Counted from the stretch's first letter, positions 55,476 to 64,000 are shown. The stretch is DNA of 64,000 nt from Bradyrhizobium sp. AS23.2 (GCF_001908185.1 NZ_LGHM01000005.1:1-64000); one strand, 5' to 3'. Program-made: numbers and translations. Notes: generated by a model from the sequence alone, not told the origin.

Positions 55476-57266
55476 ATGGCGAAGATGCGAGCCGTCGATG
55501 CAGCTGTGCGAATCCTGGAGAAAGAAGGCATCTCGACCGCCTTCGGCGTTCCCGGGGCCGCGATCAATCCGCTTTACTCGGCGCTGAAGAAGCGCGGCTC
55601 GATCCGCCACATCCTCGCGCGCCATGTCGAGGGCGCCTCGCACATGGCCGAAGGCTATACGCGGGCGAAGGCTGGCAATATCGGCGTCTGTATCGGCACG
55701 TCGGGGCCGGCCGGCACCGACATGATCACCGGGCTCTATTCGGCGATCGCCGATTCCATTCCGATCCTCTGCATCACCGGCCAGGCGCCGCGCGCGAGGC
55801 TCTACAAGGAGGATTTCCAGGCCATCGACATCGAGTCGATCGCAAAGCCCGTGACGAAGTGGGCGGTGACCGTGCGCGAGCCGGCACTGGTGCCGCGGGT
55901 GTTCAGCCAGGCGTTCCACGTCATGCGCTCGGGCCGGCCGGGCCCGGTGCTGATCGACATGCCGCTCGATGTGCAGCTCGCCGAGATCGAGTTCGACGAC
56001 GAGACCTATGAGCCGCTGCCGGTCTACAAGCCGGTCGCGACGCGCAAGCAGGTCGAAAAGGCGCTGGAGATGCTCAATGCGGCCGAGCGCCCGCTGATCG
56101 TCGCGGGCGGCGGCATCATCAATGCCGACGCTTCGGACCTGCTGGTCGAATTCGCCGAAATCGCCAACGTGCCTGTCGTGCCGACGCTGATGGGGTGGGG
56201 CGCGATTCCCGACGATCACGTGCTGATGGCCGGCATGGTCGGGCTTCAGACCAGTCACCGCTATGGTAACGCGACGCTGCTCGAGTCCGATTTCGTGCTC
56301 GGCATCGGCAATCGCTGGGCCAACCGCCACACGGGCTCGGTGGAGACCTACACCAAGGGCCGAACCTTCGTGCATGTCGACATCGAGCCGACCCAGATCG
56401 GTCGCGTGTTCAATCCTGATCTCGGCATTGTCTCGGACGCGAAGGCCGCGCTCGAGCTCTTCGTCGCCGTCGCCAGGGAGTGGCGCCGGACAGGCAGGTT
56501 GCGCGAGCGCCAGGCGTGGCCCGCGGCCTGCCGCGAGCGCAAGCGGACGATGCTGCGCAAAAGCCATTTCGACAGCGTCCCGATCAAGCCGCAGCGCGTC
56601 TATGAGGAGATGAACAAGGCCTTCGGCCGCGATACCGCCTATGTCACCGTGATCGGCCTGTCGCAGATCGCCGGCGCGCAATTCCTTGGCGTCTACAAGC
56701 CGCGCAACTGGATCAATGCCGGGCAGGCCGGGCCGCTCGGCTGGACCTTGCCGGCGGCGCTCGGCGTGCGCGCGGCGTGCCCTGAGCGCGAGATCGTCGC
56801 GCTCTCCGGCGACTACGATTTCCAGTTCCTGATCGAGGAGCTCGCGGTCGGGGCGCAATTCAATCTGCCTTACATCCACGTCGTCGTGAACAATTCCTAT
56901 CTCGGCCTGATCCGGCAGGCCCAGCGCGGTTTCGACATGGACTATCACGTTCAGCTCTCCTTCGAGAACATCAACGCGCCCGAGATCGGCGTCTACGGCG
57001 TCGATCATGTCGCCGTCGCCGAAGGCCTCGGTTGCAAGGCGATCCGCGTCACTGATCCCAAGGACACACAGGCGGCGTTTGCCACGGCGCGCGAATTGAT
57101 GGCGAAGCACCGCGTGCCCGTCGTTGTCGAGTTCATCCTCGAACGCGTCACCAACATCGCGATGGGCACGGAAATCGACAACATCGTCGAGTTCGAGGAG
57201 GTGCTGGACCTCCCGCTCGACGAGGTCGAGCGCGCGCACTCCGGCCTGTTGCAGCCGGCTGAATAG
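55476..57266 (+). CDS. gcl: Glyoxylate carboligase (tartronate-semialdehyde synthase)
   Basis: A 596-residue ThDP/FAD enzyme that joins two glyoxylates into tartronate semialdehyde and CO2. Most ThDP enzymes have a glutamate that activates the cofactor; here the position is Val51 ([16 protein letters not shown]), the known special feature of E. coli Gcl. The ThDP/Mg motif is [19 protein letters not shown] with [22 protein letters not shown] is kept as a structural cofactor in this family. It heads a tight operon: hyi starts 13 bases after its stop. Confidence 0.97.
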   Translation: MAKMRAVDAAVRILEKEGISTAFGVPGAAINPLYSALKKRGSIRHILARHVEGASHMAEGYTRAKAGNIGVCIGTSGPAGTDMITGLYSAIADSIPILCITGQAPRARLYKEDFQAIDIESIAKPVTKWAVTVREPALVPRVFSQAFHVMRSGRPGPVLIDMPLDVQLAEIEFDDETYEPLPVYKPVATRKQVEKALEMLNAAERPLIVAGGGIINADASDLLVEFAEIANVPVVPTLMGWGAIPDDHVLMAGMVGLQTSHRYGNATLLESDFVLGIGNRWANRHTGSVETYTKGRTFVHVDIEPTQIGRVFNPDLGIVSDAKAALELFVAVAREWRRTGRLRERQAWPAACRERKRTMLRKSHFDSVPIKPQRVYEEMNKAFGRDTAYVTVIGLSQIAGAQFLGVYKPRNWINAGQAGPLGWTLPAALGVRAACPEREIVALSGDYDFQFLIEELAVGAQFNLPYIHVVVNNSYLGLIRQAQRGFDMDYHVQLSFENINAPEIGVYGVDHVAVAEGLGCKAIRVTDPKDTQAAFATARELMAKHRVPVVVEFILERVTNIAMGTEIDNIVEFEEVLDLPLDEVERAHSGLLQPAE

Positions 57267-57279
57267 GGAGGACGGCATC

Positions 57280-58065
57280 ATGCCGAAATTCGCCGCCAAC
57301 CTCACCATGCTCTTCAACGAGATGCCGTTTCCCGAGCGCTTCGCCGCGGCGAAGGCGGCCGGCTTCAGCGGGGTCGAATATCTCTTTCCCTACGATTTCG
57401 ACAAGGCGCTGTTGCGCGAGCAGCTTGAAGCCCACGGGCTGACGCAGGTGCTGCACAATCTACCGGCCGGAAACTGGACGGCGGGCGAGCGCGGCATCGC
57501 GATCCTTCCCGACCGCACGGCCGAATTCCGCGACGGCGTGTTCCGCGCCATCGATTATGCTAAGGCGCTCGATTGCGAGCAGCTCAACTGCCTCGTCGGC
57601 ATCGCGCCCGTTGATGCCGATCCGCGCGAGCTCAACGAGACGCTGCTGGGTAACCTGCGTTTCGCGGCCTCGACCCTGGCGCGGGAGAACATCAAGCTCC
57701 TGGTCGAGCCGATCAACACGCTCGATATTCCCGGCTTCTATCTCAGCGGCACCGAACAGGCAGTGCAGCTCATATCCGACGTGCGCTCGAGCAATTTGTT
57801 CATCCAGTACGACATCTATCACATGCAGATCATGGAGGGCGATATCGCCCGCACCATGCAGGAATATCTCGACCGCATCGCCCATATCCAGCTCGCCGAC
57901 AATCCCGGCCGCCACGAGCCCGGCACCGGCGAGATCAACTATCCCTTCCTGTTCCGCCATCTCGACGCGATCGGCTATCGCGGCTGGATCGGATGCGAAT
58001 ACAAGCCGCGCACCACGACGCTGGAAGGCCTGTCCTGGCACGCAGCGCAGACCTTCGAGACCTGA
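57280..58065 (+). CDS. hyi: Hydroxypyruvate isomerase
   Basis: A 261-residue TIM-barrel enzyme of the AP-endonuclease-2-like fold that interconverts hydroxypyruvate and tartronate semialdehyde. Metal and catalytic glutamates appear in LLVEPINTLDIPGFYLS and the GCEYKP end region; IQYDIYHMQIMEGDIARTMQ and HIQLADNPGRHEPGTGEINY are Hyi hallmarks. The ATG at 57280 has a GGGAGGAC site; the longer upstream frame is inside gcl. It is followed 12 bases later by glxR. Confidence 0.96.
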   Translation: MPKFAANLTMLFNEMPFPERFAAAKAAGFSGVEYLFPYDFDKALLREQLEAHGLTQVLHNLPAGNWTAGERGIAILPDRTAEFRDGVFRAIDYAKALDCEQLNCLVGIAPVDADPRELNETLLGNLRFAASTLARENIKLLVEPINTLDIPGFYLSGTEQAVQLISDVRSSNLFIQYDIYHMQIMEGDIARTMQEYLDRIAHIQLADNPGRHEPGTGEINYPFLFRHLDAIGYRGWIGCEYKPRTTTLEGLSWHAAQTFET

Positions 58066-58077
58066 GGAGATCTGGAC

Positions 58078-58965
58078 ATGATCGATATCGGCTTCATCGG
58101 ACTTGGCACCATGGGACGGCCGATGGCCGGCCATCTTCTGGCCGCGGGCCATCGCGTTCTCCTGCATGACGTCGCACCGGTCGCGCCGGCGTTGATCGCG
58201 GCCGGCGGGGTTGCCTGCAAGTCGAGCAAGGAAGTGGCGGAGGAGGCGGATGCCGTCATCATCATGGTGCCGGATACGCCGCATGTCGAGGCCGTGCTGT
58301 TCGGCAAGGACGGCGTTGCCGCTGGCATCTCAAAAGGCAAGATTGTCGTTGACATGAGCTCGATCTCGCCGCTGGCGACGAAAGAGTTCGCAAGGAAGAT
58401 CGAGGCGCTCGGCGCGGATTATCTCGATGCGCCGGTGTCGGGCGGGGAGGTCGGCGCCAAGGCGGCGAGCCTCACCATCATGGTCGGCGGGCAGGAGCGC
58501 GCCTTCAACACCATGAAGTCTGTGTTCGACAAGATGGGCAAGAACGTCACCCGCGTCGGCGCCAATGGCGACGGGCAGACGACGAAGGTCGCCAACCAGA
58601 TCATCGTCGCACTGACGATCGGGGCGGTGAGCGAAGCGCTGCTGTTCGCGTCGAAAGCCGGTGCCGATCCGGCGCTGGTGCGGCAGGCCCTGATGGGTGG
58701 ATTCGCTTCGTCGCGGATTCTCGAAGTGCACGGCGAGCGCATGGTGAAGCGCAATTTCGATCCGGGCTTCCGCATCGAGCTGCACCAGAAGGACCTCAAC
58801 CTCGCGCTCGAAGGCGCCCGCTCGCTGGGATTGTCGCTGCCGGGCACGGCGGTGGCTCAGCAATTATTCTCGGCCTGCACGGCGCATGGCGGCAAGGCCT
58901 GGGATCACTCGGCAATGGTGCGGGCGCTGGAACTGATGGCGGGGCACGAGATCGCCGCTGCGTGA
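58078..58965 (+). CDS. glxR: Tartronate semialdehyde reductase (2-hydroxy-3-oxopropionate reductase)
   Basis: A 295-residue NAD(P)H beta-hydroxyacid dehydrogenase that reduces tartronate semialdehyde to D-glycerate. The Rossmann start is IGFIGLGTMGRPMAGHLLAA. The substrate motif DAPVSGGEVGAKAASLTIMV and catalytic lysine region NGDGQTTKVANQIIVALTI follow. GAGGAGATC lies before the ATG. It completes the glycerate pathway glyoxylate to tartronate semialdehyde to glycerate encoded by gcl and this gene, with Hyi as side entry for hydroxypyruvate. Confidence 0.95.
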   Translation: MIDIGFIGLGTMGRPMAGHLLAAGHRVLLHDVAPVAPALIAAGGVACKSSKEVAEEADAVIIMVPDTPHVEAVLFGKDGVAAGISKGKIVVDMSSISPLATKEFARKIEALGADYLDAPVSGGEVGAKAASLTIMVGGQERAFNTMKSVFDKMGKNVTRVGANGDGQTTKVANQIIVALTIGAVSEALLFASKAGADPALVRQALMGGFASSRILEVHGERMVKRNFDPGFRIELHQKDLNLALEGARSLGLSLPGTAVAQQLFSACTAHGGKAWDHSAMVRALELMAGHEIAAA

Positions 58966-59079
58966 AGTGTTACGCCGTAACAGTTTCCCGTGGTGATGGC
59001 GCGTGTTTCTCGCGTGGAACCGGAACGATGATCCGGCCCCGTGGTTGAGGGCGCACAACAATCATTGGAGACCGAAGAC

Positions 59080-59463
59080 ATGAAAACCCGTCTTGCGATT
59101 ACGTTGACTGCCGCGTCGCTGCTGGCGTCGAGCGCAGCCTTTGCACAGTCGACGACCGCCGAGGGCGCCGCGAACGGCGCGCGCGCGGGTGGCGACATTG
59201 GCGGCCCGGTTGGCGCGATGGTCGGCGGCACCGTTGGTGCGGCCGTCGGCGCAGGTCTTGAAATTCCGAATGCGGTGCTGGGCGGAATCCCGCGCGATGA
59301 CTCTGTCGTCATCCACGAACGCGTGGTGGTCGGCGAGCCGTTGCCCCCGACCGTGGTGCTGCGCCCCGTGCCGAACTACACCGGGTATCGCTATGCGGTC
59401 GTGAACGATCGCCGCGTGATCGTCGAGCCGCGCACGCGCCGCGTCGTCAAGATCATCGACTGA
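59080..59463 (+). CDS. DUF1236-like secreted protein with glycine-rich segment
   Basis: A 127-residue exported protein. A signal peptide (residues 1-22, ending AFA) is followed by a glycine-zipper-like stretch (GGDIGGPVGAMVGGTVGAAV), which may insert into or stack on membranes. The C-terminal part PVPNYTGYRYAVVNDRRVIV and EPRTRRVVKIID is the DUF1236 pattern, common in several copies in Bradyrhizobium. The function is unknown. The ATG at 59080 lies after GGAGACC. It is convergent with the VanZ-like gene. Confidence 0.83.
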   Translation: MKTRLAITLTAASLLASSAAFAQSTTAEGAANGARAGGDIGGPVGAMVGGTVGAAVGAGLEIPNAVLGGIPRDDSVVIHERVVVGEPLPPTVVLRPVPNYTGYRYAVVNDRRVIVEPRTRRVVKIID

Positions 59464-59521
59464 TCGATCTGGGCATTGACTTTGAAGAACCGGGCCCTGC
59501 GGGTTTCGATTCCGCGGGGCC

Positions 59522-59884
59522 TCAGCTCGTTAGGGCCGAACTTGCGCGAAAGCGGGTCATGACCCAATCGGCGGCAGCTGCGAGCGCAAAGCCGATACAG
59601 GCCGTTCCGGCATCGACCACAAAATCTTCCAGCCGCGCATGTCGTCCCGGCGCCCAGAATTGCACGAGCTCAAGCAGGCCGATCAGGATCATCGTGGCTG
59701 CGGCGACCGTCCAGCGGCGATTCCGGTAGGCGAGACCGAAGGCCAACCCCACCAGGACGAAGGCAAGCGCATGCTCGCCGTCCTGGCCGAGGTCGAAATG
59801 CGGCCGCAGACGGGGCGGGCCAAGGGTCGCGAAAGTGACGGCGGCTGCGAGCAGCCAGGCAAAAAAGCGGGCAAAAATGGACAT
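59522..59884 (-). CDS. VanZ-family membrane protein
   Basis: A 120-residue protein with three to four membrane segments. HALAFVLVGLAFGLAYRNRR, LIGLLELVQFWAPGRHARLE and DFVVDAGTACIGFALAAAAD contain the VanZ-type pattern (conserved His, Glu, Pro-Gly-Arg and Asp-hydrophobic Asp). The biochemical role of VanZ-like proteins outside teicoplanin resistance is not settled. It stands alone between convergent neighbours; a hairpin GGCCCTGCGG/CCGCGGGGCC lies in the gap to the DUF1236 gene. Confidence 0.85.
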   Translation of the reverse strand: MSIFARFFAWLLAAAVTFATLGPPRLRPHFDLGQDGEHALAFVLVGLAFGLAYRNRRWTVAAATMILIGLLELVQFWAPGRHARLEDFVVDAGTACIGFALAAAADWVMTRFRASSALTS

Positions 59885-59961
59885 CCGGTGCCGTTAGCAC
59901 GGATTCGCGACAGCCTGTTGCATCGCCGGGATCAGATCGCCGTGTAGTTAATGACAAAATG

Positions 59962-60558
59962 TTAAAGTGGCTCGCGCACGCCCAGGCCATGCATGAAGCG
60001 CTCCCGGATCTGCACGGGATCCCTGCGGGTGGTGCCGACGCCGGGTTTGTCGTCGATGCGGACGGCGATCAGGCTCGGCTCCGAGGCAGACATGGCCTCG
60101 TCGACCAGCCGCTCGAAATCCTCCTCGTCCGCGGCCCAAGCGCTGTTGGCGAGCCCCGAACCGGCCGCGATGGCGACGAGGTCGGCGACGTGCGCCGCCG
60201 GCGTCGGCTGCGCGCCGGTGATCTGATAGATGCCGTTGTCCATCACGATCATGATCAGGTTCTTCGGCTTCAACGTCGCAATCGTCGAGAGTGCACCGAG
60301 CTGCATCAACAGCGAACCGTCGCCTTCGAGGGCGAAGACGCGGCGATCAGGCTGCGCCAGGGCAACGCCCAGCGCGATCGGGAAGGCGAGGCCCATGCTG
60401 CCGAGCATGTAGAAGTTCTGCGGGCGATGGCCGGCGGCCCAGAGGTCGAAATTGGTGTTGCCGATGCCGCCGATCACCGCTTCCTCGTGCTTGAGCTTGG
60501 CGATCAGGCGCGAGGTGACATCGAAGCGGTTCATCACCTTGGTGTTGCTAGTGTTCAT
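59962..60558 (-). CDS. ThDP decarboxylase, C-terminal (beta, ComE-like) subunit
   Basis: A 198-residue ThDP-binding subunit. It carries the cofactor motif ALEGDGSLLMQLGALSTIAT and NLIMIVMDNGIYQITGAQPT, plus GSMGLAFPIALGVALAQPDR. Single-domain subunits of this size paired with a separate PYR subunit are found in sulfopyruvate decarboxylase (ComDE) and phosphonopyruvate decarboxylase relatives. A GTG at 60570 would overlap the upstream gene (GTGA) and is an alternative start to the ATG at 60558. It requires the subunit encoded directly upstream for activity. Confidence 0.86.
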   Translation of the reverse strand: MNTSNTKVMNRFDVTSRLIAKLKHEEAVIGGIGNTNFDLWAAGHRPQNFYMLGSMGLAFPIALGVALAQPDRRVFALEGDGSLLMQLGALSTIATLKPKNLIMIVMDNGIYQITGAQPTPAAHVADLVAIAAGSGLANSAWAADEEDFERLVDEAMSASEPSLIAVRIDDKPGVGTTRRDPVQIRERFMHGLGVREPL

Positions 60559-60566
60559 GGCCGGGC

Positions 60567-61133
60567 TCACTTGTCGAAAACCTTGCCGCCCGTGAGCAGC
60601 GGGTTGAGGATCAGCGCCACCGGCGCCTGCGTCGTGACGGCCTGCTTGATCGAGCGGTCGGCGATGAATTCGAGCTCGTCGAGCCGGGTGATGGTGTGAT
60701 GCTCCAGCGCCAGCGAGTCCAGCACCGGGCGCATGGTGCGGCAGACCAGCGACTGGCCGTAGTTGAACTCGCCGAGCGTGCCGCGCTCGGACACGAACAT
60801 GATCAGCGGGATCTGGTAGGGCACCGCGAGCGAGGCGAGCACGTTGGCGAGCGTGGCAAAGCCCGAGGTCTGCATCAGCACCGCGCCGCGCCGTCCACCC
60901 ATCCAGGCACCCGAGACGATGCCGACGGCTTCCTCCTCGCGGGCGGTCGCAAAGGTGGTGAAGAAGGGATCGGCGTGAAGGTTCTTGATCAGCGGCGTCA
61001 GCACGCGATCGGGCACGTAAGGGATGAGGCTGATCTCATTCCGTTTCAGGGTTTGCAGGACGATGCCGTGCCAGCTGTTGTCGCTGGAGGCCTGCGCCGC
61101 CTGGGTCGAATTATGCTGCTCCGCAATCGCCAT
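60567..61133 (-). CDS. ThDP decarboxylase, N-terminal (alpha, ComD-like) subunit
   Basis: A 188-residue pyrimidine-binding subunit. The cofactor-activating glutamate lies in TFATAREEEAVGIVSGAWMG; then come GGRRGAVLMQTSGFATLANV and PYQIPLIMFVSERGTLGEFN. This is the ComD-like partner of the subunit downstream. The ATG at 61133 has an AAGGGAG site; the frame extends 14 codons further. The likely substrate is a 2-oxo acid with an acidic 3-substituent (sulfopyruvate or phosphonopyruvate), but the sequence does not decide. The hydroxyacid dehydrogenase gene is divergent, 254 bases away. Confidence 0.86.
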   Translation of the reverse strand: MAIAEQHNSTQAAQASSDNSWHGIVLQTLKRNEISLIPYVPDRVLTPLIKNLHADPFFTTFATAREEEAVGIVSGAWMGGRRGAVLMQTSGFATLANVLASLAVPYQIPLIMFVSERGTLGEFNYGQSLVCRTMRPVLDSLALEHHTITRLDELEFIADRSIKQAVTTQAPVALILNPLLTGGKVFDK

Positions 61134-61387
61134 TGCGTTCTCCCTTGAGCCGCGCATCTTCTTGGTCTTTGCCATTGTCCTGGCCGTCGCGGCGGCCTGC
61201 CGAACTTGACGCGGCGGGCGGGATTGTCAACATGTCACGGCCGGCACGTGATCTGCGCCAGACGGCCTGCCGTGGCCGGCACCGCCATGTCATAAGCGGC
61301 GGCAACGAGAAAAGTTGGGGGAAGCATGGTAGGGGGCGCGACGCGCAGACCTTGCGGATCTCCCTCGAGAGAGCCGGAAGGGTCCTG

Positions 61388-62437
61388 ATGTCCGTCAACA
61401 GCAAGCGCGTCTTCTACGTTAAATATCTGGCCAATCCGATCTATATCGACATCCTGAAGGCGCGGCCCGACGTCCGGCTCGATCGCATCGAAAACGAGAG
61501 CCCTGAAGATTTCTATGCGCCGATCCTGAGCGCGGCCCACGTCTACCAGATCGGTGCGGCCCGCGATGAGCTCGCGCCGCATTTCCATGTCGATGCCGCC
61601 TTCCTGAAGCACACGCCGAACCTGCTGCTCGTCTCCAGCAATGGCGCAGGCTTTGATCCGGTCGACGTCGAAGCCTGCACCGATGCGGGCGTGCTGGTCG
61701 TCAACCAGTCCGGCGGCAACGCCCATTCCGTCGCCGAGCATGCGCTCGCGATGATGCTGACCCTGTCCAAGCGCATCATCCAGTCCGACCGCCGTTTGCG
61801 CAGGGAGCGCGACGTCGATCGCAACGAGCTCGTCGGTAACGAGGTCGAGCACAAGACCGTCGGTATTGTCGGGCTCGGCAATGTCGGCCGCCGCATCGCG
61901 GCACTCTGCACGGGCCTGCTCGGCATGAAGGTGCTGGCCTACGATCCGTACCTCACGGCCGGGGTGATGGCCGAGCGGGGCGGGGAAAAGGTCGAGCTCG
62001 ACGAGCTTCTGCGCCGCGCCGATTTTGTCTCGATCTCCTGTCCGCTCGACAAGCGCAGCCGCAACATGATCAGCGTGCGCGAGTTCGGGCTGATGCAGCC
62101 GCACGCCTATTTCATCACCACGGCCCGCGGCTTCATCCATGACGAGGATGCGCTGCTCCAGGCGTTGCGCGACAAGCGCATCGCGGGGGCCGGCCTCGAC
62201 GTCTGGTCCAAGGAGCCGCCGCCGCCGGAGCATCCGCTGCTCCAGTTCGACAACGTGCTGGCGAGCCCGCATACCGCAGGTGTGACGATCGAGGCGCGCC
62301 AGAACATGGGCCGTATCGCCGCCGAGCAGGTGTTGGAGACCCTCGACGGCAAGCGGCCGCCGCGCATCATCAATCCCGAGGTCTGGCCGCGCTACGCCGA
62401 GCGCTTCAAGCAGGCCTTTGGCGTGACGCCGGGCTAG
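61388..62437 (+). CDS. D-isomer-specific 2-hydroxyacid dehydrogenase (SerA-like)
   Basis: A 349-residue NAD-dependent dehydrogenase. The Rossmann motif is KTVGIVGLGNVGRRIAALCT. The catalytic Arg lies in SGGNAHSVAEH-flanked and TTARGFIHDEDAL regions, with Glu in KEPPPPEHPLL and His in LASPHTAGVTIEARQNM. It acts on a D-2-hydroxyacid; beside a ComDE-like decarboxylase a sulfolactate-type or glycerate-type substrate is plausible, as the (S)-sulfolactate dehydrogenase SlcC belongs to this family. The ATG at 61388 has a GGAAGGG site; the frame extends far upstream but overlaps the divergent gene. Confidence 0.9.
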   Translation: MSVNSKRVFYVKYLANPIYIDILKARPDVRLDRIENESPEDFYAPILSAAHVYQIGAARDELAPHFHVDAAFLKHTPNLLLVSSNGAGFDPVDVEACTDAGVLVVNQSGGNAHSVAEHALAMMLTLSKRIIQSDRRLRRERDVDRNELVGNEVEHKTVGIVGLGNVGRRIAALCTGLLGMKVLAYDPYLTAGVMAERGGEKVELDELLRRADFVSISCPLDKRSRNMISVREFGLMQPHAYFITTARGFIHDEDALLQALRDKRIAGAGLDVWSKEPPPPEHPLLQFDNVLASPHTAGVTIEARQNMGRIAAEQVLETLDGKRPPRIINPEVWPRYAERFKQAFGVTPG

Positions 62438-62555
62438 GGGCGCGCGAAAGTCTGATCGCGCTCCGATCGTTGGTTACGAGGATGAAAACAGAAAGCGGCG
62501 GATTTTACTGATGGCGTGAGTGAACGCGTATGACTTGTCCTGTAGATGAGAGTCC

Positions 62556-63005
62556 ATGAGCATATTTTCGATTGCGACATCCGGACTTTCTGCGGCGAGT
62601 TTGCGCGTGAGCGTGGCCGCGAGCAATATCGCCAACGTTCGCACCACCGGCCCGCTACCGGCGTCAGGCGGATCGGGCACGTCGGTCGGTGCGGGCAGCC
62701 CGAGCATTGGTCCGACGTTTCCCGCGGCTTATGTGCCATTGCGAGTCGATCAGGTCGATCAATCGAGCGGCTCGACGCCGGGCGGTACGGTTGCGACCGT
62801 GTCGACAGTATCTCCGAGCTTCACCGCACAATCCGACCCAAGCGCTCCCTTCGCAAACCAGGATGGCCTGGTCGCAGCGCCCAACGTCGATCTCGCCGGC
62901 GAATTCGTTCAGTTGGAGACCGCAAAGTACAGCTTCATTGCCAATGCGAAGGTCATTCAAGCCTACTCGGAAACGACAGAGTCGCTGCTCGACATCACGG
63001 CGTGA
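62556..63005 (+). CDS. Orphan flagellar basal-body rod protein (FlgC-like)
   Basis: A 149-residue protein with the N-terminal rod-protein motif IFSIATSGLSAASLRVSVAA with SNIANVRTTG and a C-terminal Flg_bbr_C segment (NVDLAGEFVQLETAKYSFIA, then AYSETTESLLDI). A glycine/serine-rich linker of about 80 residues lies between. It resembles FlgC in size and in both ends, but no other flagellar gene is in the window, and the linker is unusual. It may be a divergent rod paralogue for a second flagellar system encoded elsewhere. The ATG at 62556 has GATGAGAG upstream. Confidence 0.85.
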   Translation: MSIFSIATSGLSAASLRVSVAASNIANVRTTGPLPASGGSGTSVGAGSPSIGPTFPAAYVPLRVDQVDQSSGSTPGGTVATVSTVSPSFTAQSDPSAPFANQDGLVAAPNVDLAGEFVQLETAKYSFIANAKVIQAYSETTESLLDITA

Positions 63006-63079
63006 TGGCTGATTTCGGCCCCGCCTCGCCAGCCTTTGCTCGTCTCCGCGTCCACCGGTGAGACGCCGGGATAGGGCGT

Positions 63080-64000
63080 CTACCCCAGCTTTGCGCCCAG
63101 CTGCTGGAAGACGGCCTCGCACGTCATGAGGTCGAGATGGCCGCCGCCTGCGTTCTTGAAGAATGTAATGTCGGACGGTGAGGTCCGTCCTTGCACGCGA
63201 CCGCCGGCGAGATCGTAGAGGTCGCCGAGGACGTCGGTCTCGCTGATCGCACCGCTTGCGATCGGTTGCAGGATGTCGCCGACGCCGTGGAAAGCGGATT
63301 CCCGCCGGTCCACGAAGACGCGCGATCGCCTTGCCGCCTCGTCATCGGCCTCGCGCGTTTGCGGCGTGTAGCCGCCGACCAGGTCGAGATGTGTTCCCGG
63401 CCGCAGGTTGCGGCCCCTGATCAGCGGTGCATGCGACCGGGTGCAGGCGGTGATGATTTCGGCCTCGCGCGTTGCGGCGTCGAGGTCTGCAGTCGTTTCG
63501 CACCTCACGCCGCCGGCCGCCAGCCGCCTGGCAAGATCCACTGCCCGTTCCGGGCTCCGATTCCAGATCAGCACGCGTTGCAGCGACGGCCGGACAGTGC
63601 GATGCGCCCGGATCAGCCATTCGGACATTTCACCGGCACCGACGCAAAGGAGCGTTTCGGGATTGAGCGGGGCGAGTAATTTCGTGCCCAATGCCGAGTC
63701 GGCGGCGGTGCGCCAACGTGTGATCTCGGTCCCGTCCATCGCCGCCAGCGGCCGTCCGTTCGTGCCGTCGAACAGCACGCATACGGCCTGCACCGCCGGC
63801 ATCTTGCCTTCCGCGAGGTTGGCCGGAAAACTGGTGAACATCTTGCTCGCCATGTACCGGCCGGGATCGACGGCGCTCCGGATGACGTATTGCGCCTTCT
63901 CGCCGCCGAGGAAGGCGTCCAGAACCTCCATCTTCGGCCGGCGGTGCGCTGCTTCCAAGGCCGCAATGAGGATCGGGAACGTCAGAACCTTCGTGACTTC
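63080..64000 (-). CDS. Ornithine cyclodeaminase / mu-crystallin family protein (partial)
   Basis: The frame runs out of the right edge; about 306 residues are visible and the start is missing. The family converts ornithine to proline, or reduces cyclic imino acids and keto acids with NAD(P)H. It shows KMFTSFPANLAEGKMPAVQA, the LCVGAGEMSEWLIRAHRTVR nucleotide-binding motif and HLDLVGGYTPQTREADDEAA. The length suggests only a few residues are lost. The exact substrate (ornithine, pyrroline-2-carboxylate or alanine-type) cannot be decided. An in-frame TTG at 63958 is an unlikely start because family sequence continues before it. Confidence 0.88.
   Translation of the reverse strand, partial: EVTKVLTFPILIAALEAAHRRPKMEVLDAFLGGEKAQYVIRSAVDPGRYMASKMFTSFPANLAEGKMPAVQAVCVLFDGTNGRPLAAMDGTEITRWRTAADSALGTKLLAPLNPETLLCVGAGEMSEWLIRAHRTVRPSLQRVLIWNRSPERAVDLARRLAAGGVRCETTADLDAATREAEIITACTRSHAPLIRGRNLRPGTHLDLVGGYTPQTREADDEAARRSRVFVDRRESAFHGVGDILQPIASGAISETDVLGDLYDLAGGRVQGRTSPSDITFFKNAGGGHLDLMTCEAVFQQLGAKLG

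Noticed and set aside
55347..57317. A 656-codon - strand open frame opposite gcl
   Set aside because: It is antisense to gcl, which has full family motifs and a normal start; the shadow shows only composition bias.

Overview
The window is a high-GC alphaproteobacterial chromosome segment. Its cyc-type cytochrome c maturation genes, fds formate dehydrogenase operon, paired OFA transporters, DUF1236-type secreted protein and palindromic intergenic repeats all point to Bradyrhizobium or a close relative; the genus is an inference from gene content. Genes are dense. I see no tRNA, rRNA, CRISPR array, prophage or insertion sequence.

Left part (1-9794, mostly + strand): the end of ccmF, ccmH, a chemotaxis receptor, a DegP-type periplasmic protease, then a response regulator, sensor kinase and glnE joined by overlapping reading frames. 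From 9769 to 15740 (- strand) runs a complete NAD-dependent molybdenum formate dehydrogenase operon in the order fdsG-fdsB-fdsA-fdhD-fdsD. A LysR regulator faces it across an intergenic region with a strong inverted repeat. Next come a PAS sensor kinase (PleC/DivJ-like core), a cation-efflux protein, a quinone oxidoreductase with a nitronate monooxygenase, small secreted or membrane proteins, a coiled-coil membrane protein, an FAH-family hydrolase with a ketopantoate reductase-like protein, and a CBS-domain protein.

Middle part (29-49 kb): an oxalate/formate module. It has two oxalate/formate-type MFS transporters, oxalyl-CoA decarboxylase (oxc), formyl-CoA:oxalate CoA-transferase (frc), a GntR/FCD regulator and an NDP-forming acyl-CoA ligase. 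Six promoter regions share a 17-bp imperfect palindrome of the form TGGYAT-N5-ATRCCA. They stand before the CBS gene, both transporters, a newly noticed 45-codon gene, the GntR-oxc-frc unit and the acyl-CoA ligase. This looks like one regulon, and formate from oxalate could be oxidised by the fds enzyme. Inserted in it are an Hsp70-like gene and a + strand catabolic cluster of GntR (double winged helix), an HMG-CoA lyase-like enzyme, a class III CoA-transferase and a three-part ABC importer.

Right part (49.5-64 kb): an IclR regulator with tctCBA tricarboxylate-type transporter genes, adenine deaminase, and the glyoxylate-to-glycerate route (gcl, hyi, glxR). Then follow a DUF1236-like protein, a VanZ-like protein, a two-subunit ThDP decarboxylase facing a D-2-hydroxyacid dehydrogenase, an orphan FlgC-like rod protein and an ornithine cyclodeaminase-family gene cut by the right edge. 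Much of the right half therefore serves C1/C2 acid metabolism.

Five genes (cation efflux, nitronate monooxygenase, coiled-coil protein, ABC ATPase, secreted hydrolase) are broken by one extra base, each time in a G or C run of 5-7. Deleting one base restores a full-length frame in every case, so sequence error is the first explanation to exclude.
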